Notes under the pieces: model-generated
Told to the model about the DNA's origin: nothing
The model's input: only the letters and a program-made list of their open reading frames with translations
The model's database searches: none
Part shown: positions 48,148-58,551 of the stretch, in pieces
Layout of the letters: each line of letters begins with the position of its first letter
How positions within the stretch are numbered: the first letter of the stretch is position 1
Program-made: the position numbers and the translations under genes
Source: Thinopyrum elongatum
Lineage: Eukaryota; Streptophyta; Magnoliopsida; Poales; Poaceae
DNA: 64,000 nt
Direction of reading: 5' to 3'
NCBI GenBank assembly: GCA_011799875.1
Contig: CM022303.1
Location: 550,019,368-550,083,367 of the forward strand

Positions 48148-48597
48148 TTTTTTTTGCGTGGAACTTTTAATCTATTCATCTTCAATCATGGCAGTACAAA
48201 GAACAACAGAGGTAATAAAAATTACAACCATGTCAGTGGACCACCAAGCGACGACTACAAGTACTGAAGTAAACCGAAGGCGCACCGCTGTCATCGGCCC
48301 TCCCTCACCGGAGTCGGGCAAACCTTGTTATAGTAGACAGTCGGGAAGTCGTCGTGCTAAGCCCCATAGGACCATTGCACCAGAGTAGCAACCATCGCCG
48401 ATGAAGAAAGTCGTAGATCAGAAGGACCAAACATGTAAACACCAAAACAAAGACGAACGAAGAACTGATCCAAATAGATCCACCGAAAACCAACACCGAT
48501 CGAACCCGGTGAGATCCGACGGAGACACACCTCCACAAGCTCTCCGACGATGCTAGGCGCATCATCGGGACGGACATAGAACGTGAGAGACATTATC
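48148..48597 (-). mobile_element. Probable LINE 3'-end fragment, reverse
   Basis: A T run (48148-48155) would be the poly(A) tail of a reverse-oriented non-LTR element. The following sequence (GGAACTTTTAATCTATTCATC and GATGAAGAAAGTCGTAGATC) resembles a repeat I recall as very common in wheat DNA. No ORF or TSD supports it, so the right end is approximate. Confidence 0.4.
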
Positions 48598-49408
48598 CCT
48601 ACGATGGCAATACTGACCCTGTGGTTTCAGTGATAGAGACCTTCCAATAGGTAATACCTAACATCATTTGTTGGATCTAAGAGATTAACAGCTCGTGTTA
48701 CTTTGGGACCATCTTAAAATTTAGATCTTGTGGAGATTTTTCTAAAAATAGTTACAGATAAATAAAATAAAGTTTTTATAATAATCTGTATTTAACATTT
48801 TTAAAATAATTACAGATAAGTAAAAGAAATATTTTTGGCATTAATTCTTATCTAACATTAATTAGACATTGTTTTTATTTTTATTTGGCAAAAAAATGAA
48901 CAAAAAAGTTGCAATTGGCATGACTTGAACCAAGACCAATTGGTAGTACCCTACACGCGCGAGCCAACAGGCCATCAGAGGGGTTCAGAACAAATGGGCA
49001 ACGTGTTCTATTTATAGCATGGAAGTCGGCCCAGAAGCTAAAATCCTACCGCCGTTGACTATGGCGGTAGCCCGTTATATCCTACCGCCAACGTCTACGA
49101 CGGTAGCAAAAGGGTCAGATCCGATTTTTATTTTTTACAAACAGGGTCAAATCGGGCTGAACTTTTGCATAAGGGTCAGAACAATGAATTTGTCCTCCAC
49201 ATGCTTCCTTGGTGCTACAAAAGTGTCAAGAAATTTACCCACTCCAACAAGAGTGTAAAGGCTACTACAGAAGTTCATTAGTAAGAAGAAACCTCGAACT
49301 TTATTCAGATCGAGTTTTGCCTCCGCCTTCAAGAAAAGAAGGGGAGAAGTGTTATCCGAGTTCTAAGATAAGACTGAAACATCAACCTTGAAAAAAAAGA
49401 CCGAAACA

Positions 49409-49794
49409 TCAAGCCTTGATGTTGCCTAGCAAGAAAATCACAGGGAATTGCGCAACCGCGAGGAATAGAAGAAAGTAGTGGTTCCTGCTAGGATGTCTCT
49501 CATAAGTCCTCGATGCACCTTGCAGAACCCTCTTCATCGTCTTCATCAGGAATACTCCAGTGCAGTGCAGATACAGAACCACGGCATAACAAAATAGTAT
49601 GAGTAGTTCCAGAAAATGCGGACAAGCATCGCAAGTGAGGTACCAGGAAACCCATACCCAGCATATGCCACAATGTCTAGCAATGGCAATTCACCACTTC
49701 CAGTGAGTACAGTAGAGCTTTAATGATAATGACTTGCATAAACCAACCAAGTAGCCCTCTTGCGAACTGTATAGTCAGTGCCTCTGGGGTAAAC
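49409..49794 (-). pseudogene. YIF1-like membrane protein, last exon, pseudogene
   Basis: The minus strand reads, in shifting frames, YTVRKRATWLVYA, LPLLDIVAYAGYGF, IFWNYSYYFVMPW, then FLMKTMKRVL and NHYFLLFLAVAQFP, ending in TGA (49409-49411). These match the C-terminal transmembrane part of plant YIF1 proteins, which act with YIP1 in ER-Golgi vesicle traffic. A splice acceptor (CTGAATGCAG) precedes the exon at 49794. Breaks include a TAA with small indels near 49700 and a 5-bp tandem duplication (TGCAC) near 49558 that shifts the frame. No upstream exon is recognised to the right. I recognised the family from memory; a search would confirm it. Confidence 0.7.
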
Positions 49795-50163
49795 CTGCAT
49801 TCAGGAAAAATCTTATTATTCACAAAAGCAACATTGAACCAAGAATGCCCTGAACTATCAGTAACAGAATTCTGTCAGCATTAAGGAGCACCGTTTCCCT
49901 CTAGAAAAATAAAATAGTGCATCACAAAAGTTAACACCTACCTTTCAACCTTCCTATAGTACCTGCAATTTTTTCTTATCTTAAACTCTCAAACAGAATC
50001 ACTTTCCTTACATCACTGACTATAATCAAGTGATACATATATCTCACTACTCGTAGAGTCATACATCACATTTCTTCTCGATTCCTACAAGCACAAGAAT
50101 CAAAAGTTGTTCTGGCCGTGCATTTACCTTCCAAGAACATATATTTCAAGCAAGATTTCTTAT

Positions 50164-50190
50164 ACTCCCTCTGTAAACTAATATATGACC
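50164..50190 (+). mobile_element. Stowaway terminal remnant
   Basis: TACTCCCTCTGTAAACTAATATA resembles the 5' end of Triticeae Stowaway MITEs, but the similarity stops after about 25 bp and no second end is found. Confidence 0.4.
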
Positions 50191-50280
50191 TTCACGAGAT
50201 GTTTACTTTTGTTGCCACATTATTTTCCTTATTTTGCGCTGCAGTTCTCTCATGTCAAGCTTGTTGAAAAACTATTTCAG

Positions 50281-50628
50281 GCCTGGCGTATGTGGAAGGA
50301 ACAAAGGTTGCATGAGCTTGTGGATCCGTTGTTAGTGAACGGATATGAAGTCACTGAGATAATGAATTGTGCTCAGGTGGCACTGGTTTGTGCTCAGGAA
50401 GATCCAGCAGATCGGCCCGCCATGACAGATGTTGCTGCAGTGCTGAACTCTGAAACCATAAGCTTACCAATGGAGCCTAAGCAGCCCACCGCGCTGATCC
50501 ATGGGTGTGCCGACAGAGACACGACATCCACATACGTTGGCCAATCAAGCAGGACAATAGACATAACCATAACGAGTTCCGCTCCAATGCCGACTAGAGT
50601 TCGAATCATTCAAGACCCTGAGGTTTGA
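50281..50628 (+). pseudogene. Cysteine-rich receptor-like kinase, last-exon fragment
   Basis: After an acceptor (CTATTTCAG, ending 50280) the frame reads AWRMWKEQRLHELVDPLL, then VCAQEDPADRPAMTDVAAVL and a variable tail ending with TGA at 50626-50628. This is the final kinase helices and tail of a DUF26/CRK-type receptor kinase, where the last exon usually starts at this position. No catalytic core, transmembrane or DUF26 exons are seen upstream (YIF1 remnant and MULE lie there), so it is an isolated fragment. Confidence 0.75.
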
Positions 50629-51323
50629 TATGATGAACAACATTCAGTACCATATAGTACAATACAAAATGTGAGTAAGGATTGTGGGCTTCTTACGGGT
50701 CATGTAGCGTACATACTCGAGATATTGAGACCAATTTTGTAGAGTGAAAATAAACATGTTTCTGTGGTACCAGCTACGAGACTGATTTTCCATCAGCTGC
50801 ATTGTAGTAATACAGATATACGATGTTTCATGCTTTGTTGTTACTATTCCAGTTTCAGCAAAGTTTGCCCGGGATTGCTCGTATTTGGGAACAGTTATGG
50901 GGACATGGAGAAGGGCATAAGAACAAGTGTTTGCAAACCAAAACTGATACTTAGCCGGCACATTCAACTTGAGAAATGAGAAATCATCAAACTTCAACTT
51001 GACAAGCAGCAACCACAGAGCTCAGAGTTAAGATCTGTACATCTGCGGACATGGAGTCCTGGGCCGACTCGGATTCATTAGTGCTAGTTGGAAAGATGGC
51101 ATCCATCAGTGCGCGTTTTGGCTATGCCTGGGCCGACTCGGATTCAAATTGCTTGCCGCCACTTCTATCTCTCCCGCGTCGCTGTTTTCTTGCTCGCCCC
51201 CCGTTTCCCCAATTCTCCATCAATCTGACCTCGCCCTCCGATCAGCCTCCCTCTATCCATCTTCCTCTCTCTCCCGACGCCGGATCGTTTGATCGTTGCT
51301 CTCGCGATCCCACGGCCGCGACC
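50629..51323. other. Spacer with a possible 5' UTR, no gene recognised
   Basis: AT-rich sequence gives way after 51050 to promoter/UTR-like, pyrimidine-rich sequence of the following gene. A 19-bp direct repeat, CTGGGCCGACTCGGATTCA, occurs at 51059-51077 and 51128-51146. The frame of the next gene is open back to an ATG at 51051, so a longer N-terminus is possible. Confidence 0.5.
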
Positions 51324-51977
51324 ATGGGCGGCACCACGGTGCTCCCGCCGTCCCTGCTACCGCGCCGTTGCGCCGCCGACCTCCACCCCTGCTCTTCCCG
51401 CGTGCGCGTAAACCCTGCCTTGATGGCGAATCCCGCCGCTGCCAAGAGGCCGAAGCGGCCCATGCCAGTGCGCGACGGGCAGCCGCCGGCGAAGCGCGTA
51501 CACGGTATCTGCTCCGCCAAGATCAATAGCATCAGCCTTCCGTGTCCCAGCACCAGCGACGGCGAGGATCCGAGAAGCCCGATGTGCCGCCACCCCTCCG
51601 TGACCAAGAACCCCGTGGCCGGCTCGTCGAAGGCCGCGACGCAATCGAAGCCACCGGTCAGCATGCGCGAACTGATCCGGAACGCTCGCCTCGCCATGGC
51701 TCGCGCTGCTGCCCAAGAAGAAGAGGCCCGTCGTCGGTGCGACATCGAGCGCAGCCAGGCGGAGGCCCGGCGGACGGTGGAGCAGATGGTGGACACCGTG
51801 CAGTTCAACGACCCGTGGATCGATCCGTCCGACGTGACCAAGTCCCCCGAGGAGCTGCTCCAAGCAAGACAGGAAGCATGGCGCTATCAAGCTCAACTCA
51901 TGGCGATGGCTCGTCAACGGGACATGCATGGAGGCGCTGCTCAAGCGATGCAAATCTACGGATGTGTGCTCAAGTGA
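51324..51977 (+). CDS. Uncharacterised protein with a C-terminal coiled coil, weakly GTE-like
   Basis: From the ATG with the best context (ACCATGGGC at 51324) the frame encodes 217 residues; an in-frame ATG at 51051 would add 91. The first half is basic and low-complexity (AAAKRPKRPMPVRDGQPPAKR may act as a nuclear localisation signal). The second half has a predicted helical/coiled-coil stretch rich in A, E and R (MARAAAQEEEARRRCDIERS, QAEARRTVEQMVDTVQFNDP). This end resembles the C-terminal segment of plant GTE bromodomain proteins, but no bromodomain or NET domain is present. Function is unknown. It lies just left of a retrotransposon LTR and has no visible lesions. Confidence 0.5.
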   Translation: MGGTTVLPPSLLPRRCAADLHPCSSRVRVNPALMANPAAAKRPKRPMPVRDGQPPAKRVHGICSAKINSISLPCPSTSDGEDPRSPMCRHPSVTKNPVAGSSKAATQSKPPVSMRELIRNARLAMARAAAQEEEARRRCDIERSQAEARRTVEQMVDTVQFNDPWIDPSDVTKSPEELLQARQEAWRYQAQLMAMARQRDMHGGAAQAMQIYGCVLK

Positions 51978-52165
51978 TGGAAGCAGAGGAAGAAATCAGC
52001 AGCAGTGCAGGCTTCTGGTGGTACTACATCAGAGGAAGCAAACAGAGGGAGCAGAGTCGGCAGTATATACGTAATCTAGTTGCAAGTGTGTAGGAGGAGT
52101 ATTTCACTGGCATGTTTTCCAGCAGTGCGAGTGAGATTCTTAATTAGTGTGCATCATGATGCCAC

Positions 52166-53214
52166 TGTTGAGAAACATAGTAGAAAGCAAAAAATTCCGC
52201 ACCTACGCACATCCAAGATCAATATGAAGATGCATAAACGGTTGTGATCACGATCGTTACCGTCACCGAGTTGCAGCGGAAGATAAACGTGTTGGTGTAG
52301 ATCGTACTTGGAGTCCCTCGAACCGTCGATGAACAATCTCACGAACCACGCACGAATAGTCCCTCGAACCGAATACCGAAAGCACGGCCTCTCTACTTGG
52401 TTGCAAGCGTGCAACCTTCACGATCCAGCAGCGCTTCGCCGTCCAGAGCTAATCATCATCGGAGAATTAAAGAGAGAAGATTAGAACCACACTGGCTTCT
52501 AATTATGAGGACAAGAGGATTAGCCTAGCTCTAATTAGTCAACTAGGACCAACTAGAACTAGAACTAGAAAAACTAGAGGAGGCTCCAAAACTTGTATGA
52601 ATAATAGAGCACAAATCCTCATGTATATATAGGATGGAGGGGAGAGGGAGGGATGCCACCAAGGGGGAAAGTTTCCCCTTGGTGCGCCAGCTAGGGATGA
52701 GGAGTCTGACTCCTTCCCCACTCCCAATTCGGCCTCCACTTTTCCAATTAGGCCTTTTTGGCCCAAGTTGTCTTTCACCTCTTGGCCTTTTTTAGGCCAG
52801 TTAATATTAAATTATATATATAAATGTTCTAAATACTTTCAGACCATTTTATATATAATTTAACATCCCAGGAAACATTTTTCACCTATATATAATTTAT
52901 CGGTATTACCCGATATTCACCAAAGCCCTTTTGGTGACCCCGAAACGCTTTCGGATCCTCTCGGAACTATTCCGAATATTAATGAAACAATTCCACAAAT
53001 ATATTCTCATCACTCCCCTCCTACTGACACTCAGTAGATCGTGATTGCCTTAAGCTTGTGACCCCATAGGTTCGGTAACTCACAGACATGAACGAAACCG
53101 TTCGTTCAATGACCGACAGCGGGACCGTGGACGTCCATATCAGTCCCTGTGAGGACACGAATGATATTCGAGTGAAATTTTGGTTATCATGTGATGTTCC
53201 CTTTGCTTCGCGAT
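52166..53214 (-). mobile_element. LTR of a Copia-like element, reverse, cut by the Gypsy insertion
   Basis: On the minus strand the LTR ends at 52166 next to a primer-binding-site-like sequence (GTGGCATCATGA, 52154-52165) shared with Copia-1. A TATA box (TATATATA on the minus strand) lies around 52623-52631. The terminal sequence (TGTTGAGAAACATAG on the plus strand) differs from the Angela type, so it is another family. No internal domain follows to the left. The outer part of the LTR is separated by the Gypsy element from 53215 and may continue beyond the window. Confidence 0.6.
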
Positions 53215-55301
53215 TGTAACACCCCCGTGTAATAGCCACTGTGACACTCTGTTAAGTATGCCAAGTCATCTCCGTTTGTAGTGCCTAATCACTTTGGTTA
53301 AGAATTCAATTCAAATTCTAATCTGAAAATCAACTCAAATTCAAAAGTGAAATATGAAATTGCTCAAATCCTGTTGGAAAAATGTTCACTAAACAACAAA
53401 TAATCCAGAAGCAATTATAAAAATATAAACAAAGATAATTGAGTTAGCTAAGTGACTCAAACTACATGAAACAGTACCAAAACAACACTATTTAATGCAT
53501 TTATAATAATATCAAATTCAAATAAAATTCTACTCTGCCCAAACAAGTTTTTGGTGAAAAGTAATATTGCATTGTAATAGTTGGGCCAAGTCCCACATTT
53601 TACAAAATAACAAAAGTGGCCTAACAATTACAAAACAGAAAAGAAATAAAGAATAATAGAAAACAGAGATAAGAAAATAAAACAAGGCACTGTGCACTGG
53701 GCCTAATTGCACAGTGCCCCGAACCGGCCCAGCTGGCCCATCTCCTTCTCTCTCCTCGCGCGTGTCAGCACGGCCGTGGACGCGCCGGCGCGCTCCGGCG
53801 AGACGCCGACACGGCGACTCCACAGTGGCCGCGGAGGGGATAAGGTCGACCCCTCCACCTCTCCGCTGTCCTCATCCACTCAATTTCCCCCCTCTCCATC
53901 GCCATCTCCCTCCCATTCCACCGAAGCCGACGCGGTCGCCGCCGTGCATCGCCCGTACTCGCGGTCACCGGCGCCCTTCTGCTCCTCCGCTGTGTCCAAG
54001 CGAAGCGCCGGCCTCCGCCTCTTCCTCCTCGACCGAAAACTGGAGCCGGGGAACCCTGCTGCTAATGGATTCGTCGCCGTCCCCGTCTCCGGCCGCCGCA
54101 TCTGCTCCGTCGACCACGGCTTCCCCCTGGAGCTACTAAGCACCCGAGGGCCTACGTGTGCCGCACTGTAAGCCCCAGCTCCCCCCTCTGCCCCCTCGCG
54201 TAGTCCTAGGTCGCGCTGCGCCGTCGTCCCCCCTAGTGCCCGAGCCCGTCTCCGCAAATCTCGTCGCCGGCAAGGCTCCGGCGACCATTTGGTCACGCAG
54301 ACACGTCCGACGACTTCGCGCGCGCGCGTTGAGCCTACCTAGCCGTTTAAATGATCGCTAACGCCGCGTTTCGCCGAAACCCTCCGAGTTCCGAACTCCA
54401 GCCGCCGCTTCGAGCTCGTTTCCGGCGAGCTCCGACCATCCCAGCTCGCGAGGTTGCCACGGTTGGATGCGGCTCGTTCCCAGCTATCGAACGCGCCCAA
54501 GCACGCTGCAAATGAGGCCCCGTATGCAAATCCCGATCACCTCCGGCGAGAGCGCCGTCGCGGGAGGCTCACCGGAGCGATTCCGGCGACTCCGCCAGCG
54601 TGGCACCGCGTGGGGCCCGCCCGTAGTCACTGCCAGTGGGCCGCCTGGACCCACTTTGACCCAGTTGACCGCGGTCAACTGCGGTCACTGTTCACCCCAG
54701 CCACTGACTGGTGGGACCCGTTGACTTAGTTAGCGTTAATCACTTAATTAGCATTCTGTTAACTAAATACTGACACTGACAGTAGGCCCCACCAGTAGTT
54801 TAATTAGTTAACTAACTAGTTTAGCCTCTGAGTCAATGACAGGTGGGTCCCACTGGACCCACATGTCAGGTTTGACTCTGGTCAGCCCTGTTAACTGCTG
54901 ACGTCACTTCTACGCAAGGCTGACGTCATATTTCTTTTTCTGTTAAAATAATTAAATTCGAGAAATGTTTAAATCTTTGAAAATTCATAACTTTTAAACC
55001 GTAGCTCAGATCGAAAAACTTAAAACATGAAAGTTGCTCAGAACGACGAGACGAATCTGATCGTGTCATCTGTTTCAATGTCGGAACCCCCTACGTAGGT
55101 GAACCCGCAACTTTGAGGCCGTACCCGGTAGATGAATAGTGCTTATACACCGGTTAATAAATCCAACTCTAATCCTATAATAACTAAAATGACCTAGATG
55201 CATATTTAGGCAACCCTGCACTGCATCCTAGGCATGGCATGCTTGTGTTGCATCGATTGATGTCTATTTACCTGTTTCTTCCCCCTCTTCTCTCTCGATA
55301 G

Positions 55302-55391
55302 ACCTCGACGTCGACGTAGCTCCCGAGGCCGACGCCGCTCAGGAGCCCGACAACGCAGTTGACGATCTTGCCCTTGCCACCGAGCAAACAG
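55302..55391 (+). other. Candidate conserved exon A inside the Gypsy LTR
   Basis: A strong acceptor (CTTCTCTCTCGATAG, AG ending 55301) is followed by 90 open nucleotides encoding an acidic peptide (with VAPEADAAQEPD and VDD), then a consensus donor ACAG|GTAAGC. The segment starts in phase 1 (two bases complete a codon) and leaves one base for the next exon. The solo LTR has the same acceptor, the same 90-nt length and a GC donor. Nothing known is recognised in the peptide. Confidence 0.5.
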
Positions 55392-56979
55392 GTAAGCACC
55401 CCCCTTTTGAGCATTCCGATATCGCCCATTCTCTTCTCTCTTATGCTTGCATTAGAATCTGCTACTGTTACTGTATCCTATATCTGCTGCATAGCCTGTT
55501 TATTGTAACCTGTTATTGTTACCTACCTGCTTATCCTAAACTGTTTAGTATAGGTTGGGTAGAGACCCAGCAGAGACCCCACTTTACCTCGACTGCCCCG
55601 CTGGAACATCAGAAGACCCGATCAACGGGATCGAAGACCAGGCCCCGACACCGCACATCACTTTCCCATTAGTTGCTCGACACTACTGGGTTACTACTGA
55701 GTGCCGAGGGTGATACCTCGTCAGCACTCCTGATGATAACCTTGTAGGTTAGTTAATCGGGCGTGGTCAGTGAGGGTGATTCCTCCTACACCACCCCCGA
55801 TAACGACACCGTCGCGCAACTCCTCAAGAGTGGACCTCGAGGGTGATTCCTCCTCCGTTCACCTTGATGTTTACATCAGGTGGGAGTCCAACGAGGGTGA
55901 TGCCTCGGATTCCTTCTTGATACGATGGCCACACAGATGCCTTTACTTTATTGTTGACACTGTTTAAACTGTATAAAGACGGGTCGGCCCTAAGGGGTAC
56001 CCGCACGAGATTATGATGAGAGTGAAATGGAGTCGGGTGGACCTGGACGGTGCTCGAGTAATGAATACGAGGCGTGGCCGGGCATTCTTAGCCCTTGCCG
56101 CAAGTCCTAGAGACGGGGCGACGGGGTCACATCTTTCGTGAGTCTCTGCTCGTTACCGCACTACCAACACACTAACGGTTTGGATATTTGATCCGAAGGG
56201 CCTCTGGCCTGATAGCACTAACCATCACGTGGGCATAGTATGGGCGTTCTGCGTCGTATACATCAGCTGAAGCTCTATTGACGTCAGCGAGGAGCGGCCC
56301 GCTTTGGATTGGACTGGTTAAGCCTGCGCTTGTATTAAGGGGGCTAGGTCTACTTCCGGAGCATCCTCGCAACGTGCAGGGTTCCCAGGGCGAAGGCCCA
56401 AGACCCCTGGGGGCATAGGTTAGTCCGGCGTGCTGACCTCTCTTTAGAGCCTAGGTCGGGTTGCGGCGTGTTGTTTAGCCGAGGCCGGGCATGACCCAGA
56501 AAAGTGTGTCCGGCCGGAGTTAATCGAGCGTGGTAAGTAGTTGGTGCACCCCTGCAGGGAAGAAATAATCTATCGATAGCCTGTCCTACGGTAACGGACA
56601 CTCGGAGTTGTATCCCGATCGGTACAACTAGAACTCGTGACTTGAGATGATACTGGATAGTATGGCTCTGGGATTGCTTTCTCGCATGGAGTCGAGGAAG
56701 AATCTCTGGGCGAGGTTGATGACACTACTACTACTTTACATTATGTTAATCTGCACTCTTCTAATGCTGCAAGACCGATGAAGATGCTTGAAGATGCTAG
56801 TCTTCGATAGGACTAGGCTCTCCCATCTATTCTGGCATTTCTGCAGCCCAGTCCACGTATACAGCCTTCTTTGAAAATGTTGCATATGTAGTGTAGATCC
56901 TTGCTTGCTGAGTACTTCGGATGAGTACTCACGTTTGCTTTACTTTCTTTTTCTCCCCATATCCATATGTCGCCGCCAG

Positions 56980-57083
56980 ATGACGGAGCCCCTGAGATAG
57001 CTGCCCCTGTCGACGACTACGGCTACTACTACTACCCTCCCGGCGAGTACTACTACGAGGAGCCGATCAACGACCAGGAGTAG
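56980..57083 (+). other. Candidate conserved exon B inside the Gypsy LTR
   Basis: After an acceptor-like tract (TTTCTTTTTCTCCCC ... CGCCGCCAG, ending 56979) the segment joins exon A in phase and reads DDGAPEIAAP, then a tyrosine-rich part (YGYYYYPPGEYYYEEP) and ends INDQE and TAG (57081-57083). The solo LTR has DDGAQEPDAA, YY-rich sequence and EPADQE before TAG. The 6-nt length difference keeps the frame. It would be the C-terminus of an LTR-encoded protein. Confidence 0.5.
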
Positions 57084-57388
57084 GATTCGGAGGGTCCTAG
57101 GCAGGAGGCCTACGCCTTTCGATCATAGTATTTTTTTGCCCCGCATTTCTAAGGGCCTATTTGATTCTCTGTAATATCTGTACCCAGATATCTTATGCTT
57201 CCGCTGACACTTGTATGCCATCGAGCTATGTATTCGAGCCCTCGAGGCCCTGGCTTGTAATATAAAGCTTGTATGACTTTATTTATGTTTTAGAGTTGTG
57301 TTGTGATATCTTCAAGTGAGTCCTTAGGCTTGATCGTGTGCATTTGCGTGTATGATTAGCGCATGATTAAGCTGGGGTCGTCACAGGT

Positions 57389-57400
57389 TGGTATCAGAGC
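57389..57400 (+). other. Primer-binding site (initiator tRNA-Met)
   Basis: TGGTATCAGAGC begins three bases after the LTR end and is the standard complement of the initiator tRNA-Met 3' end that primes minus-strand synthesis in most plant LTR elements. Confidence 0.9.
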
Positions 57401-57780
57401 TGACTGCCTCTAGGAACCCCTCCTATCCAATTCCTTGGCCGAAGTTGAGTCTAGAAACCGAAAACTGTTTTACTAACTTGGCTGTGTGGGTTACGGGCCC
57501 ACGTCTCCAACTGGGTGGTATTAGGATCTTTTATTCCTCGTCTTTACTCTGGGACTCTGATCACTCTTCTATTCGGATTTAATAAATTTACTAACGCCGA
57601 CACTTAGGATCTCGTAAAATTCTGTCCACCCGGAGAGCTGGATATCTGTACGATTTCCCTGTAATTGATCTGATTAGTCTGATAATCATTTTCCTTTCCA
57701 TTGTTTTGTTTAACCTTTCTCTTTGAGATCTGTTATACTTCTCATCGTCAAATGACAATCCTGAATTTCCTTTATTTCAG

Positions 57781-58551
57781 ATGGATCGTTTGTTTCCACC
57801 ATGTCCTACGACGCAGCTTGTGCTTCGCACTTGGGCTCGTGATGTCCCTGGGTTTCCAGCTGTTCTGATCGCTCTCTTGACTAGACTGGGTTACCGCTGG
57901 TACCCTGAGTACATGGTCTATGAGGTTTACCGCGAGTTCAACCAGGAGCAGTACTATGCTAATGTTCGCATCTATGATCAGCAGGATAACTCAGACACTG
58001 AGCTGTACCTTTTCCACGATATCGGCGTGACGATTGAGATGGCAGTCCATGATGCCGCCTACTCTGCTATCGCACGTCTCCGAGGAGAGCACAGCGCTAG
58101 CTTGGATGACTCTGAGTTTTGGTACATTCCGTATGCCCCTGCTGGAGATGCTACTGGATACTACACAGCTATCTGTGCCCCGTACGAGCCTCATCGCTAC
58201 GATCCGCGAGTTCTGATTCAGTGTAATCAGGCTCTGGATCGCACTATTCGGGCTCTGGCCGTCGAGTTGTTTGCCACTCGAGCACGCCTCTACGATGCTA
58301 TGACGCAGTTGCTACCAGCTGTTCATGCAGGGATACATCCGGAGCACATCCTTTACCCGTGCAGGACTCAGATGTATACTGGTATTGATTGGCCTGCTGT
58401 TAGAGGTCACACACCTGCACGTGGACCTCTTCTTTCAGCTCGAGACCGGATTCTGCATCAGAGTGCACATGGAGCGCAGGATGCTTCCGCGACGAACATT
58501 CATCGTCCGCACTTGCAGTTACCCCGTTTCGGTGGTTCTTCCCGACGTTGA
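57781..58551 (+). CDS. Leader ORF upstream of gag, unknown function
   Basis: This intact frame of 256 residues lies between primer-binding site and gag. It is not Gag, Pol or an envelope protein. Residues 24-102 have a pattern like a double-stranded-RNA-binding motif: a helix (PAVLIALLTRLGYRW), PEYMVYEV, beta-strand-like FNQEQYYANVRIYD, and an alanine-rich C-terminal helix (MAVHDAAYSAIARLRGE). Residues 150-190 contain a second helical part (QALDRTIRALAVELFATRAR). The ATG follows TTTATTTCAG directly, which looks like a splice acceptor. The intact frame in an element with a broken pol suggests real coding. The RNA-binding idea is an inference. Confidence 0.6.
   Translation: MDRLFPPCPTTQLVLRTWARDVPGFPAVLIALLTRLGYRWYPEYMVYEVYREFNQEQYYANVRIYDQQDNSDTELYLFHDIGVTIEMAVHDAAYSAIARLRGEHSASLDDSEFWYIPYAPAGDATGYYTAICAPYEPHRYDPRVLIQCNQALDRTIRALAVELFATRARLYDAMTQLLPAVHAGIHPEHILYPCRTQMYTGIDWPAVRGHTPARGPLLSARDRILHQSAHGAQDASATNIHRPHLQLPRFGGSSRR

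Larger units (their letters stand above)
44764..49195. mobile_element. Mutator-like element (MULE) with long TIRs, carrying a nested Harbinger
   Basis: The ends GGACAAATTCAYTGTTCTGA are inverted at both sides and flanked by an exact 9-bp TSD, TCCACATGC (44755-44763 and 49196-49204). After removing the Harbinger insert, the inverted arms extend over roughly 430-440 bp (44764-44994 plus 47137 to about 47345, against 48757-49195), with several CTACCGCC/GGCGGTAG units. The interior (47346-48756) is AT-rich and contains no MULE transposase, so the element is non-autonomous. Confidence 0.88.
53215..57385 (+). mobile_element. 5' LTR of the large-LTR Gypsy element
   Basis: The LTR has an AT-rich first 480 bp, a GC-rich block (53690-54720), a middle part with CT-rich splice-acceptor-like tracts, and a 3' part that resembles a plant 3' UTR (TTGTAATATAAAGC near 57255). 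It includes two open segments (55302-55391 and 56980-57083) conserved in the solo LTR at 8724-21325. Long ORFs in the GC-rich block are not obviously conserved. Confidence 0.9.

Noticed and set aside
48158..48388. A 76-codon frame in the MULE interior
   Set aside because: It lies within a probable LINE fragment in the wrong orientation and has no protein-like conservation that I recognise.
53707..54171. Overlapping 141-154-codon frames in the Gypsy LTR GC-rich block
   Set aside because: Several frames are open at once, which points to base composition. No matching frame was found in the solo LTR.
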